Of a stretch of 64,000 nt of DNA, positions 19,170 through 30,341 are shown one piece after another. Every line of letters starts with the position of its first letter. Position 1 is the stretch's first letter. The notes beneath the pieces were generated by a model, which was not told the origin of the DNA, made no database searches, and saw only the letters and a list, made by a program, of their open reading frames with translations. Origin of the DNA: Akebia trifoliata. Its lineage: Eukaryota; Streptophyta; Magnoliopsida; Ranunculales; Lardizabalaceae. Where the stretch lies: NCBI GenBank assembly GCA_017979445.1, contig CM030715.1:9850187-9914186 (forward strand), read 5' to 3'. A program made the translations under genes and the position numbers.

Positions 19170-20600
19170 TCGAAATCAAACCTGATAGTGTCCAGCCTTC
19201 ACCAATCCAGCAGCATCAACACCCATCGACTGGGCGAGATACTCATCTACTGTTATAGCCCCTAAGATAGGCTCAGGTGGAGCGACAGGAATGTGAAGAC
19301 TCCCGTCGTACTGGAAAAACAGGCGCTCCCCTAGATAAAATGTGTACCTCTGCTCTCCAATGAACTAGGGGTAGCGTTGTTGCTTGGTGTTACGCCTGTA
19401 GACGTTACTCACCTCCTGCCTCCCACTGACTGTGCGAGGGAGATCTAGTAGAGTGACAGAAAAGATCTGCAAAAGGGATAGTCAGATAACAAGAACATAT
19501 AATTTTAAGTTTAAAGGAATAGAAAGAAAAGGTTCAAGTACTCACGCCTTAGAGACAACATCGATCAATGTGGGCCCGAACACTCCTAGGGCTGCTCCTA
19601 ATAGTCCTGGCGTCTCTCGTGGCCTAGAAGGCTCCCAATAGGTAACCCTCATCGGGGTGACGACAGGTAGGCAGGTAAAAAGGAAAATATACATGGACAA
19701 AAATCTGAAAGAAAGGGTTCAAAGTGTTAGACAATGAACAAGATATTGAGGAAGAAACAACTGAAAAATAAAGTCAGGATCCATTTACCTCAATAAATTG
19801 CCAAAAAAATCGAGTGGAGATCCCAGCTCCACGGGGCACAGTAATCCCCTCCACTACTCGGTCTAAACCCACTAAAATGGTCTAGTAAATCAGACTTCCC
19901 CAGTCAAAATCTCCAATGTGATCGATATCACGCATCACATAAAGGAAGGTGGTGGAAACAGAAGAATCATCATCTAAAAAGAAAAAACTACCAATGAGGA
20001 GAAGAAAGCAGATACGAAAGAGTGTGTCAAAATTCTGATCTTCGAAGCGGGCTGCTCTATCTTTGTAAGTGTGTGGGGCCCCATCCTCTCCCTCAAACAA
20101 CAGTAGGCCCATCAAGACCTCGATGCTGATATGCCTCATCTTCCCCATCATAGAGGCAGGGATCTGGCAATACCCAGTAGTTCGCCTACCTCCTGAACGG
20201 TCAACATAGTCAGGGGTAAGGGCTCTCCGTTCATAGCCACAAAATCGGAAGGTCTAATGCCTATTTCCACCTCAGGTATATGGAATGAGTGGGTCGCTGG
20301 AAACCATCTCTCTACCATAGCCAAGAACAAAGGCCAATCTACTATGAGTGCTAGGATTTGCAGGAAGGCTCCGAAACCAACAATAGAAAACTATGTCCTG
20401 ATATCATCCGAAAACAGGACAGTAGTAGAAAGAAAAACGCTCCACTTACCTCTGAAACTTGCTGAAGGATAGGGAGTAGGGATATCTAGTCGGACCAGTA
20501 TAGAGACATGCCTCCATAACCCTCGAAAAAGAGAGGTATCTGACACCCCCTTGCTCTCCTCCTCAGGGATCTCGATCCTGGGAACCTCTCTGCCCACTCG
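19170..20600 (-). pseudogene. Plant mobile domain (PMD, aminotransferase-like) gene remnant with introns
   Basis: The longest readable part (20600 down to 19790) shows the PMD landmarks SLFRGLWRHV, then VGFGAFLQI, IVDWPLFLAMVERWFP, THSFHIPEVEIGI, EVGELLGI, FRICFLLLIGS and a DIDHIGDFDWGSLIY stretch typical of the family. Two short GT-AG introns fit: 19705-19788 (donor GTAAAT, acceptor TTTCAG) and 19467-19545 (donor GTGAGT, acceptor TTGCAG). They give a middle exon of 19546-19704 and a last exon from 19466 leftward. In-frame stops (at 20391, near 20148 and near 19882) and a frame change mark it as decayed. PMD proteins include Arabidopsis MAIN/MAIL1, linked to silencing and genome stability, and PMDs also occur in transposons. 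Which kind this was cannot be told. A 5' extension to about 20961 is possible but unsupported by motifs. Confidence 0.65.
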
Positions 20601-20944
20601 ACCTTTACCAATGACCCTATCTACTTGACCTCAGACACGACATCTACCTTTTCTACTACTACCATTAGGAAGGTCCTCGGTCGGACCACTCTGAGAGGTA
20701 CTAGCCTCCTCTGCCCAACTACCTGAAGTAGAACCAGCTACTGAAGACCGAATTAGGCCTCCACAATGACTATCTCTGCCAGCCATACTCCGTCGCTACA
20801 CCGGATCCAAAAACAAAATGAGTTCGGGTCTTAGGTCTGGCCTCATCCTCCTCGTCAGATAACTGATACACCACTCTGGTCCTCCGTTCTCTACCCATAT
20901 GCAAGGTAATAAGTTGTTGAGTCGATAGAGAAAAGTGTCCTATT

Positions 20945-21292
20945 GGCCCATACCTAGTCAAAACTTAGTTAACCCAGTCAACCTAGTAAAACTTAGTCAA
21001 TCTAGTCAACCCAGTCAAACCTAGTCAATCCAGTCAAAACCTAGTAAAACCCAGTCAATCTAGTCAAAACCCAATCAACCCAGTAAACCTAGTCAATCCA
21101 GTCAAAACCTAGTAAACCCAGTCAACCCAATCAAAATCTAGTCAACCCAGTCAACCTAGTTAAAACCCAGTAACCCAATCAAAACCTAGTCAACCCATTT
21201 AAAACCTAGTCAAACCCAGTCAATCTAATCAAAACCTAGTCGAACCTAGTCAAACCTAGTTTAACCAGTCAAACCTAGTCGATTAGTCAAAC
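20945..21292. repeat. Short-period CTAGTCAA / CCAGTCAA array
   Basis: About 350 bases built from 9-12-base words such as cccagtcaa, cctagtcaa and aaaacctagt, in irregular order. Element D inserted near its right end: a few more words (aaacctagtcaaaccaatc) follow D at 40880. Confidence 0.85.
21288..21292. repeat. Target-site duplication of element D (left; partner 40879-40883)
   Basis: CAAAC immediately before the 5' LTR and CAAAC immediately after the 3' LTR. Five bases is the normal size for Ty3/gypsy integration, and the match shows both outer ends belong to one insertion. Confidence 0.9.
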
Positions 21293-22869
21293 TGTAGACA
21301 CCCCATTTTTGCACTCGCCTGATTAATCAACTCGTCAACCTGATCGCGACGATTCCCAATGATGGACGATTATTCCAATGTTTTATTTGTTACTAGATAT
21401 GTTTCAAAAATTTGGATGAGGTATCTCAAACTAACAAAACTGTAGAAATCACGCTACGCTAGGAAAATATGAATCCAAAAATATAGAAATCATCATCTTG
21501 TAGACAACAAGAAGTTTTACGATAAAAATCACTAAAAATGAACAAATTACAAAAATACCCTTAACCTCAAAACATCCCTAGAGCCTACATTATGCTTAGA
21601 AAAATCATTTCAAACACATAAAACAACAAATCGAAATCAAATAAATTATTTTGCAAATTTTTACAAAATTTGATAAAATTACGAAAATACCCTTCATAAA
21701 GTTCACAACTACTTCGTACAAAAATTTCATAAATGACATAAACCAATATTCTCATTAAATTCCTTATGAAAAATCAATTACAAAATATCATGGAACATTG
21801 AAAAATGACTTAAAACGTAAAAAGTCCTCTCCGAGGGTAAAATGATAATTTTATAATTTTAATAATTAAAAATTTTAAAATTAATAATTAAAACATTAAT
21901 TAATGTAAAGTGAAATCTTAATTAAAATTAAAGTCAATCAAGTAAGGCTTAAGTCAAAATCCTAAAGTCAAGTCAATCAAGTAAGACTTAAGTCAAAATC
22001 CTAAAATCTAGTCAATCAAGCAAGACTTAAGTCAAAATCCTAAATTTTAGTCAATCAAGTGAGACTTAAGTCAAAATCCTAATCAATCTAATAAGACCAA
22101 AGTCAAACCTTAGCTCTAATAGAATTCTAATTAAACTCTAAAACTATCTAATAGAAACATAATTAAACTCTAAAACTATCTAATAGAATTCTAATTAAAC
22201 TTTAAAATTATCTAAAAGAAACATAATCTAATTCTAATTCTATCTAAAAAGCTCTTAAAAAATCTATAAATAGGGGTCTCTACAACCTATTTTCGTATAA
22301 AAAGAAAATCTTAGAAAAAGTAGGTCAAAAAACTTTCCTAGCTTCCCCTAAACCCAAAAATTGAAGCCTTAACTCCTTACCTAAGCTCCATACCCCAAAT
22401 TTAGCTCAAAAAACACCTAGAAACCCTTTAAAAATACTAAAAAATCCATAAACAAATCAGAAAAATTCAGATCTAAAAAGGAAGTAGTTTGTCTTGGAGA
22501 TTTGAAGCGAATCCGGTGATAGAACGAAGAGAGGAGTGCTGTCCGAGGAGCTGTTCTATTAGATCTAAGGGAACCAAACCGTTGCGTTCGTAAAGGTAAA
22601 TATTTCTTATTTTTTTAGTGGTTAGATTTTTTTAGCAATGTTGTCTTCTTGGAAAATAGTAGAGATCAGTGTTTGTCGGGAGGGGTTGGTGCCTAACACC
22701 TTCTAACCTTGTAACGTGATTCCCGGATCCGTATTTTCTTTCGTAGATTAGAGTTATTTATCTTTTAGAGTCAATGTTCGGTTCCTAGACCATAATAACT
22801 AGGTGTCGACTCCCAAACCTCAAAAGTCAAAAGCGAATTCGCGTACCCCATAGATCGAGGGCACTTTTA
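21293..22869 (+). repeat. 5' LTR of element D
   Basis: Begins TGTAGACACCCC and ends gcacttttA (usual CA mutated to TA), then one base and the PBS. U3 contains about four roughly 48-bp repeats of the type agtcaatcaagYaagacttaagtcaaaatcctaa (about 21935-22085). The U5 inverted repeat has decayed. Confidence 0.92.
22265..22273 (+). promoter_or_regulatory. LTR TATA box (TATAAATAG), element D 5' LTR
   Basis: Followed by ctacaacctattttcgtat, the same start-region context as in the other LTRs. Confidence 0.65.
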
Positions 22870-22870
22870 G

Positions 22871-22890
22871 TGGCGACTTCACTGGGGACT
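22871..22890 (+). other. Primer-binding site of element D
   Basis: TGGCGACTTCACTGGGGACT, one base after the LTR. It differs from the A and F sites by a single C-to-T change. Complementary to a plant tRNA-Arg 3' end. Confidence 0.85.
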
Positions 22891-24884
22891 ATTGATGAAC
22901 AAACTTGAAAAACCCCAAGTATGGGAGCATTGCTAAAAGACCTAGATTGTTTTATTTTTAGTTTACCTGTTTTTTTTTTTTATCATTTTTTTATGGATAT
23001 TCTGCTTTTGCATATTATTATCTTTTTTTTTATGGTTCAATCGAAAGTCATTCAGAATGACCCGAAATTATGTGAGATTTCAAAGGGATAATTTTATTGA
23101 GAATGGAATAATGATCATTGGACCATGGAGATTGTTTTAAAAAAGGATTTTTTACTTTATTCTAAGTTATGATTACTATTCTTCTTTTTATGTACATGTC
23201 GAACCGTTTTTTGGATAACAAAAGATTTTTTTTAACATGTATGGATCTGTCCTTTGACAATGGTATTTTGTTTTTTTTTTTTTTTTTAATTTTTTTTTGT
23301 TCTGTGGGCGTGGGCCAGCAAACAAAATAATAGTAAAAAAAAAAGAAAAAAAGAATTTTTTTTTCTTTTGGTGTTGTTAGCAACAGTAATAACAGGATGG
23401 TTTTAAATCGTTTGTTATAAGGGTGTCTTTAGTAAAAACAATCCTTTTTGTTTTTTAAACCCTTAATGTTCCACCCAATTTCATCATCTTCAACAAAGAC
23501 GCCTCCCATCCTCTCTCTCTCTCTTTTTCTCTTTGCTGTCTCTAAAGTCTAAAATAACAAGACGTTTTGATCCATTGAAGTATCGATTTTCGATTCGACT
23601 TGAGAATTTGAAGCAATCAGTAATGGTGGAGAATTTGCAGAGAAATCCATAAGCGATCCATTTGAAGATCTCCTATTTTAGCAAGTCGTCAATCTATTTT
23701 GGTGAGAAGATCTAAGATCGAAGTACTGGCTCCCCTTGAAACCATTCCTGTTTGAAGCAATGTAATAACGTTTTTTTTTTCTTTCCTCTTTCGACCTTTC
23801 TTTTATATGTCGAAAAAAAGATTCAAGGGTGCTGGTTTTGATTGATGGTAGGCTCATGATTCAGAGTAAAAGGGGAGGATTTCAATCGACGAAATTTTCT
23901 TAGAATGATGATAATAGCATGTATTGGTTTTTTTTAAAAACCCATTTGTTTTTCTGGCCGAAGATTTGTGTTTTAAACTCAAATATTTAAAAGAACGGCT
24001 CGATCCCAATTTCCTCTGGTTCGAGTATGGAGAGATCAATTTAAAGATAGGAATCAAATCCAACCTTAGAGTTTTCATGATCAGGAGGTCCTTTTTTCAT
24101 TTCTTCAATATCGCCCTATCGATTTTCGCTCGGCTTTTGGTTTTCTTTGTTTCGGTTTCATGTATCAGATCGGTGGTGGATCACTCAAGCACGAACCAAT
24201 CGTCGAGAGTAAAAGTGATAAATATTTTTGGATTTATGTATGGTTGTCTACGACAAGTTAGGAACTTATGATCGAAAATTTAATAACTTTGAAACAAATT
24301 GCGCTCGATTGATCCGTTTTCACGAAATTGGATTCTAGAATATTTGAACTCTTGTTTTCTGTTTAGAAATTTGGATAGAAATCGATTTTTTTCTCTATTC
24401 TTGTGCGACTAATTTGTTTTGTGATTTGTAAATCTATATAATTCTCCTTTCCTACGAAAGGAAGAATCTCAAGAGAAGTCAGGCATGTGTGCTGCCAAAG
24501 AAAAATCCCATAAATTGTTTTTTTGGACGAATCATGTTTGGGCCCACCTTGTTTTTTTGATGAAGTTAATTAAAATCCTTTTGGTACATGATGGATTTCT
24601 ATCACAGAAACTCGCTTAAAGGGTTACTCAAAAATGATCCCACAAAATAAAAATAAAAAGAAAGGAAAAAAAATGTGTTCATCAATCCTTATCTCAATAA
24701 TGACCATCCTATGGTCAATTCAATATTCTTATAGACTCTCGATGTTTTTAGGGTCACCAAAGTGATTTATGATTGAATTATTAAAAAAAAATTTGGAATA
24801 AAAAAAAAACTATGTGCTTGTTTCGATGATTGATTCTAATTATTAGTCCTATTGTGATTGCTTATCTAACATGCCATAAATTGA
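22891..24884 (+). other. First half of element D leader, with a segment absent from A and F
   Basis: The first 60 bases (cttgaaaaaccccaagtatgggagcattgc) and the last 200 match the leaders of A and F. The middle, roughly 23400-24690, does not. Instead of the 193-bp repeats it has a (CT)n run near 23511-23531, then mixed sequence with a 115-codon frame (23924-24271) that I do not recognise. No gene can be supported. Confidence 0.5.
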
Positions 24885-24889
24885 GATAT

Positions 24890-26264
24890 TGTAGACACCC
24901 CATTTTTGCATCCGCCTGATTAATCAAGTCGTCAACCCGATCGCAAAGGTTCCCAATGATGGATGTCTATTCGAATGCTTTATTTTGTTACCAGATATGT
25001 TTCAGAAATCCGGATGAGGTATCTCGAACTGACAAAACATAGAAACCACGCTACGCTAGAAAAATACTACCCCAGAAACATAGAAATCATAAAATTTTTA
25101 AAATTAATAAATAAATCATTAAATAATGTAAAGTGAAACATTAATGAAATTAATTATTAAAATTTAAACCAAAACATTTATCAATCAGGTTTTCAAGCAA
25201 AATTGTTGAGGGTTCGCAAGATATTTCTTTAAGGACCCCTTCATTTGGGGGTCCAAAGAATTAAAGATATAATAGAGGGGGGTTCTCCAAAAATTTAAAG
25301 TCAATCAAGCAAGACTAAGGTCAAGATATTAAAGTCAATCAAATAAGACTAAAGTCAAAATTAAAGTCAATTAAGTAAGAGTAAAGTCAAGTATTAAAGT
25401 CAATCTCATAAGACTAAAGTCAAAACCCTAAATCAAAATCCTAATCTAAACTAATCAAGTCAATCTCATAAGACTAAAGTCAAAACCCTAAATCAAAACC
25501 CTAATCTAAACTAATCAAGTCAATCTCATAAGACTAAAGTCAAAACCCTAAGTCAAAACCCTAAAGACTAAGTCCATCTCATGAGACCAAAGTCTAAACC
25601 CTAATTAAAACTCTAAAAGAAATCCTAATCAAACCCTAATGCTTCTAAAAACTTTATAAATAGGAGCCTCCACACCCTATTTTTGTATCAAAGAAAAAAC
25701 CTTAGGAAAAGTAGGTAAGGAAGCCTCCATAGCCTCCCCAAAACCCTAATTTTGGAGCCCCAACTCCTTCCCTAACACCCCTACTCCGATTTTAGCCTAA
25801 AAAACACCCAAAAACCTCTCAAAAACATCCCAAAAATCCACAACAAATTCGAAGCACCCAGATCCAAGAAGGAGATACCTTACCTCGGAGATCAGGAATC
25901 AGATCCGGAGATAGAATGAAGTAAGGAATACGGTACAAGGAGCCATTCTAACTATCTCTGAGGGAATAACACTTTTGCAGATCAAAGGTAAATTTTTTTT
26001 TTAAATTTTTTTTATCTAGGTTTATCATTAGCAATGTAGATCTATTTGGGATAAGTAGAGACCGGCATTGGCCGGGCGGGGTTGGTGCCTAACACCTTCC
26101 AACCCCGTAACATGATCCCCGGATTCAGATTTCTATAGTAGATTAGTTCTTTTTATCCATTGTAGGGTCAATTTGGTTCCTAGACCGTAATACCTAGGTG
26201 GCGACTCCCAAACCTCAAGGGTCAAAAGCGGATCCGCGCACCCAGCGGATCGAGGGCGCTTTCA
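24890..26264 (+). mobile_element. Solo LTR 1 nested in the leader of element D
   Basis: A 1375-bp LTR (TGTAGACACC...GCGCTTTCA) flanked by GATAT at 24885-24889 and 26265-26269. No internal region, so an element inserted here and its LTRs then recombined. It is of the F subfamily: U3 carries 60-bp repeats (25441 and 25501 lines up exactly) and TATAAATAG at 25665-25673. The U5 hairpin has one mismatch. Confidence 0.95.
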
Positions 26265-26339
26265 GATATGTGTGCTTATTTTGATCCTAGTATTGATGTG
26301 ATGGGATATGATTGGTTTGTGTATTATTGGGATTAATAT

Positions 26340-27180
26340 TTCAATGTTGTAATGGTATGATCAGGCCCATGGGCCCTTTGGTTTGAAAAAGGCCCGGGGC
26401 ACACCCCACCCTGTTTTGCGCACACCACTAGCACGTTTACTGTTTGCACGCTTGCACGTCCCCATATAGCCAACGTGGCACTAGTGCGTGGCCCGGTCTC
26501 TTCGCAGATGCGACGTCATTCATGAAAACCACAAGTCCAGTCATGTACCTTAGGGTATATCAAATTGGGACGTCAGTATCGTCTGATCAGGTTACTCTGA
26601 AAGGTATATCGATGCACCCAGGTTGGAGCGAGCTGAGACTTTGATCTATTATGAGCCACACAATCACATGTCCCATTTGCCAACGTAGTATTAGTACGTG
26701 ATCGGTCCCCTCGTGGGATGCCAAACCATTTTTGAAAGCTGCAACTCTTGACTCGTACCCATAGGCATATAAAAAATGATCCAAGTACATCAGTTGCACT
26801 TCTTAGTAAAAATCAGTACCTAAGCGAGATCATGTTCCAATGTACTATGGTACTAGGAAGATAGACTACGTTTATTCTAGAAAAGAGGTGATTTACGAGT
26901 GTCTTTGCTCAAGTATTGCGCCACCTCTGATCTGGAAATTAAACTGGCTACTTTTGGCTTCAGAGAAGTGAGTTGAAGTTTTAAATTATCACCTATGCGG
27001 TACATCAAACCAAGTCACCACATACCGTCTGATTGAGTATGCTTGAGAGGTATATAGGTGTACTTGGGCAAGGGTGGCCAGATAAAAATGCATTGCACAT
27101 AGTAAGCTTAGAGTTTAGAAACCTCCCCTGTAGGTCACTACTTGAACTTATCGTGGGTGTTCCCGGGTTATTTATTATGA
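26340..27180 (+). promoter_or_regulatory. Conserved noncoding leader core (element D)
   Basis: Counterpart of 4285-5050 (A) and 60680-61470 (F) in the opposite orientation. The two direct repeats with gccaacgtRgYaYtagt are at about 26468 and 26679, and the palindromes are GCACTAGTGC and a degenerate GTATTAGTAC. Small reading frames here are not conserved as protein. Confidence 0.55.
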
Positions 27181-27651
27181 TGAATGTATGTGAATGATGA
27201 GATCAGAATGTATGTAAATGATGAAATTAGAATGTATGGTTATCTTCAAAGATTAAAGTTTTTATTTCACCTATTTAAAATGGGTGCACCGATCCAATAA
27301 AGAATCTATTTCTTGCAATAATTCATAATGACCCAGTCCATCTCGATCCAACAATCAGGATGGGCCGGGCCATTTAAATCAAAATGGAAATCAAATTCTT
27401 TTCTAAATTTGGGTTTCAACCTATTTTCAAAGAAGAAAAATGGTTTACAAAAGGAAAGAATTTTCTAGAAAAAAGTGTTTTCTAGAAAATATTTTTCATA
27501 AGAGCAAGATTTTCCAAAAGAAAAATATTTTCTAAAATAAAATATTTTACGAAGCAAAGAAGATAAAGGAAATTACGAATTGATTTCTTTGAATAAATAT
27601 TTTACATGGACCTTGGAAGTGTACTAAAATGCCCTTTTATGTCAAACCAGG

Positions 27652-28807
27652 ATGTTAGCCGCCGGTAATAACCCAATCGATCAGTTAGTTAAAACAACCA
27701 TCATAGGGATGCACCTTGTAGAAAATATCAATTTTAGGAGATTCATGATGAAGAGTACTCTCTACTTCCACGAGTTTGAAATAGATTGGAATCTCTTACG
27801 TGCTATGACTAAACGTTGGAACCCTTATCTTCACATTGGATGTATGCACTTGTACCCCCACTCATGAGGACTATTGTGGCATCATGGGGATATCTACTTC
27901 AGGACCTCTAGTCAAGCCCTCATTGAAGATAGGATATTCTGGTGACCTCGCTACAAGACTGAACATTTCCCAAGAAGAAGCCAAGGCCCTAGTCCATAAT
28001 AGGAGATTGGACTTAGTATCTTCACTGGGCCCGTATCACTCCCACAATCATCTTGTCAATGTAAAACTCGAAGCCTGGTAAGCCACTAGAGACTATCAAC
28101 TGTGCATAGGAATCCTAGCCCAATACATGCTAACCTCCAAAAATGATGGCCTAACCATCCCTGAGTTCTTCATAAATATAACCTTTCAACTCTCAAGGAA
28201 AGCCAACCTAGTACCTCTCATCCTAGTTGAAACCTTCTCAGGTTTAAATGCCATAAAGAATGGTGAGAGGGAAAGCTTCAAAAGATGTCCCCACCTACTC
28301 TATATGTGGCTTTGTGACCGTCTCAAAATTGTAGATGTTCCTTCAAACCTCGAGTATGGGCCAGAACACTTTTTCAAAAGAAACCTGTTAGTGCGTCACA
28401 ACTCAGTCAAGGCTTGGAGCAAATGGTTGGATTCTCGCCTTGCCTATCATATCAGTTTAAGGTGCCCTTGGTGGATGACTGATTCTCTTATTATAGGAAT
28501 CAAAGGATCCTATTATGTCCGTTTGATCAGACTAGAAGAAACATCTTTCTACAAACCTGCATTGATCTCAAAAGAGTACGATATACCTATAGAGTTGTGT
28601 TTACATCAACATAAAGTTTTCTTCTCTTCTGAGCCATTGACTGAAAAGTTAGTACATCTCATTGAGAAGGCTTGGAACAAACGAACCTTAGGGTATCCAA
28701 ACGGACCAGCAGAATTCAAAAAACTTGTTGTTAGAATCAAAAGGATCAAGCCTTATAGCAATCCTGATGACAATCAAGACAAAGCCAAGTGTCCATGCAA
28801 AAAATAG
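27652..28807 (+). pseudogene. ORF1: DUF7745-like protein upstream of gag (element D)
   Basis: About 385 codons, in two frames joined by a shift around 27840-27865, with one stop at 28079-28081. Recognisable pieces are FEIDWNLLRAMTKRWNP, LNISQEEAKAL, NLVPLILVETFSGLN, KRCPHLLYMWLCDRL and LRCPWWMTDSLI. These match the pattern of the plant DUF7745 family, which occurs as an extra ORF before gag in Ogre-type elements; its function is unknown. It ends in a basic tail (TAG at 28805-28807). No upstream ORF like this remains in A or F. The assignment is from memory of the family pattern. Confidence 0.65.
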
Positions 28808-29114
28808 TTTAAGTTAGATTTATTAAAAGATGTTATAATTTTTTTGTCAATAATTTTCAATAAAGTTATTTTTTCTTTTGAATAAGCATTTATTCTTCTT
28901 TTGGATGACATTGCATGAATGGATTATTTAATGGATTGGTGCACCATTTCAAGGACTCATTAAAATGTTATCAAGGGGGTAACACTGAAATTGATTAAAT
29001 TTATCTTTGATGGGGTGTATAGGATTATCATTACGCCCAAACTCAAGCATCCACCTCCTAATTGGAGTCGTAAGTCTAGTCGATTAGAACGAACGACTAA
29101 GTTAACAGGCAGAA
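28808..29114 (+). other. ORF1-gag spacer (element D)
   Basis: No gene. The part around 28920-29060 (ttggtgcaccatttcaaggactc ... gataggattatcattacg) is retained in element F at 59990-60180 (reverse), where both neighbouring genes are deleted. Confidence 0.55.
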
Positions 29115-30341
29115 ATGACTTCCGAATCTGAGCTTATAGAGATTTGTAAGATTTTGGCAGCCTTTGCCAATGATATCAACAGTATAAAAGGCAAAGTAGA
29201 AGTTTTAGAACAAATTTCAGAATCAACGGACAATCCCCTTGATGATGCAAAAGGAAAAAGGGTAGAAAAAAGTGCAACGAGATGTACACATGAGATTTTT
29301 GAGCTTGACGGAGATGAAGAACATTTCGATGAAAATCCAGTGTTAGCCAACATGATGTCTCAGTTAGAGTCAGCTATGAAGAGTATAAAGGGTATTGATG
29401 AAATTGCAGCAGGCATTGAAGCTCTGAACTGTATCCCTAGAATTCATTTGCCAGAGAAGTTTGTAATGGTTGAAATGGACAAGTTCAGTGGGGTAGGTTG
29501 TACAAAAGCGCATCTTAAAGTGTATGTTACTAACATGCACACTATGGGTCTCAAGATTCAGTTACCGTGGGTACCTAGGAGAGCATGTCAAAGGCTTTTT
29601 GGCATCAATATAAGTACAGTACCGAAATTGAGACTTCAAGAAGGGATTTGGAGTCAACTAAGTAGAAAAATGGAAAAACTTTTACTAATTTCATTGGCCG
29701 TTGGAAGGCCAAAGCTATCCGAATGTGGGATAGGTCATCAGAAAAGGAACAAGTAGCCATTATCCTGAAAAACCTTATACAAGGATATGCTCAGCACTTG
29801 ATTACTCAATATCTTCCTACCTTTGAATCTCGAATACAAGTCGGAAGCCAAATCGAGGATGCGTTTGCTTCTGGGGTTCTTTCTAACCCTCGGATAACAA
29901 GTTTAAGAAACCCTATCTTCCCAAACCTAGTGCCAACCATATTTACATAGCCAACACATCAGCTACCCCAATTCGACCTCCAGTCAGGTCCAATGATCAA
30001 ATTCACCCAGGTCAGTCCCGAACTCCTCGTCAATTTACCAATTTAGGGATGACTCTTACCGTAGCCTTTAAAAAACTATTGAAAAAGACCTTCTTATCCA
30101 GATAAAACCCCGACCATTGCCAAATCCCCTGTCAGTTGAACATAATTCTAATTTGTTCTGTGAATTCCATCAAAACACTTGCCATCACACCGATTGGTGT
30201 ATCACTCTTCGTCATGTTATTCAAAATCTTATCGATGCAAAAAAGGTCACAATCCCTAGCCCAACATCGCCAAATGTCACCACTAAATCACTGTCTGCCT
30301 ATCAACCTCCACCAACCCTGAACATGGTTTTCAGCACCTAG
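29115..30341 (+). pseudogene. gag: Gag polyprotein remnant (element D)
   Basis: The frame starting at 29115 (MTSESELIEICKILAAF) contains LPEKFVMVEMDKFSGVGC and HLKVYVTNMHTMGL. It then loses the middle of the gag domain, continues in another frame from about 29723 (MWDRSSEKEQVAIILKNL) and reaches the zinc-knuckle variant CEFHQNTCHHTDWC in 30117-30341. The spacing C-x2-H-x4-H-x4-C is the same as in A. At least two frame changes and a stop after MVFST. Non-functional. Confidence 0.82.

Noticed and set aside
23924..24271. 115-codon frame in D's leader
   Set aside because: No recognisable domain and no conserved counterpart. Treated as chance in AT-rich sequence.
25441..25560. Telomere or interstitial telomeric repeat (aaccctaa words)
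   Set aside because: The words sit within 60-bp LTR repeats and are not consecutive TTTAGGG units.
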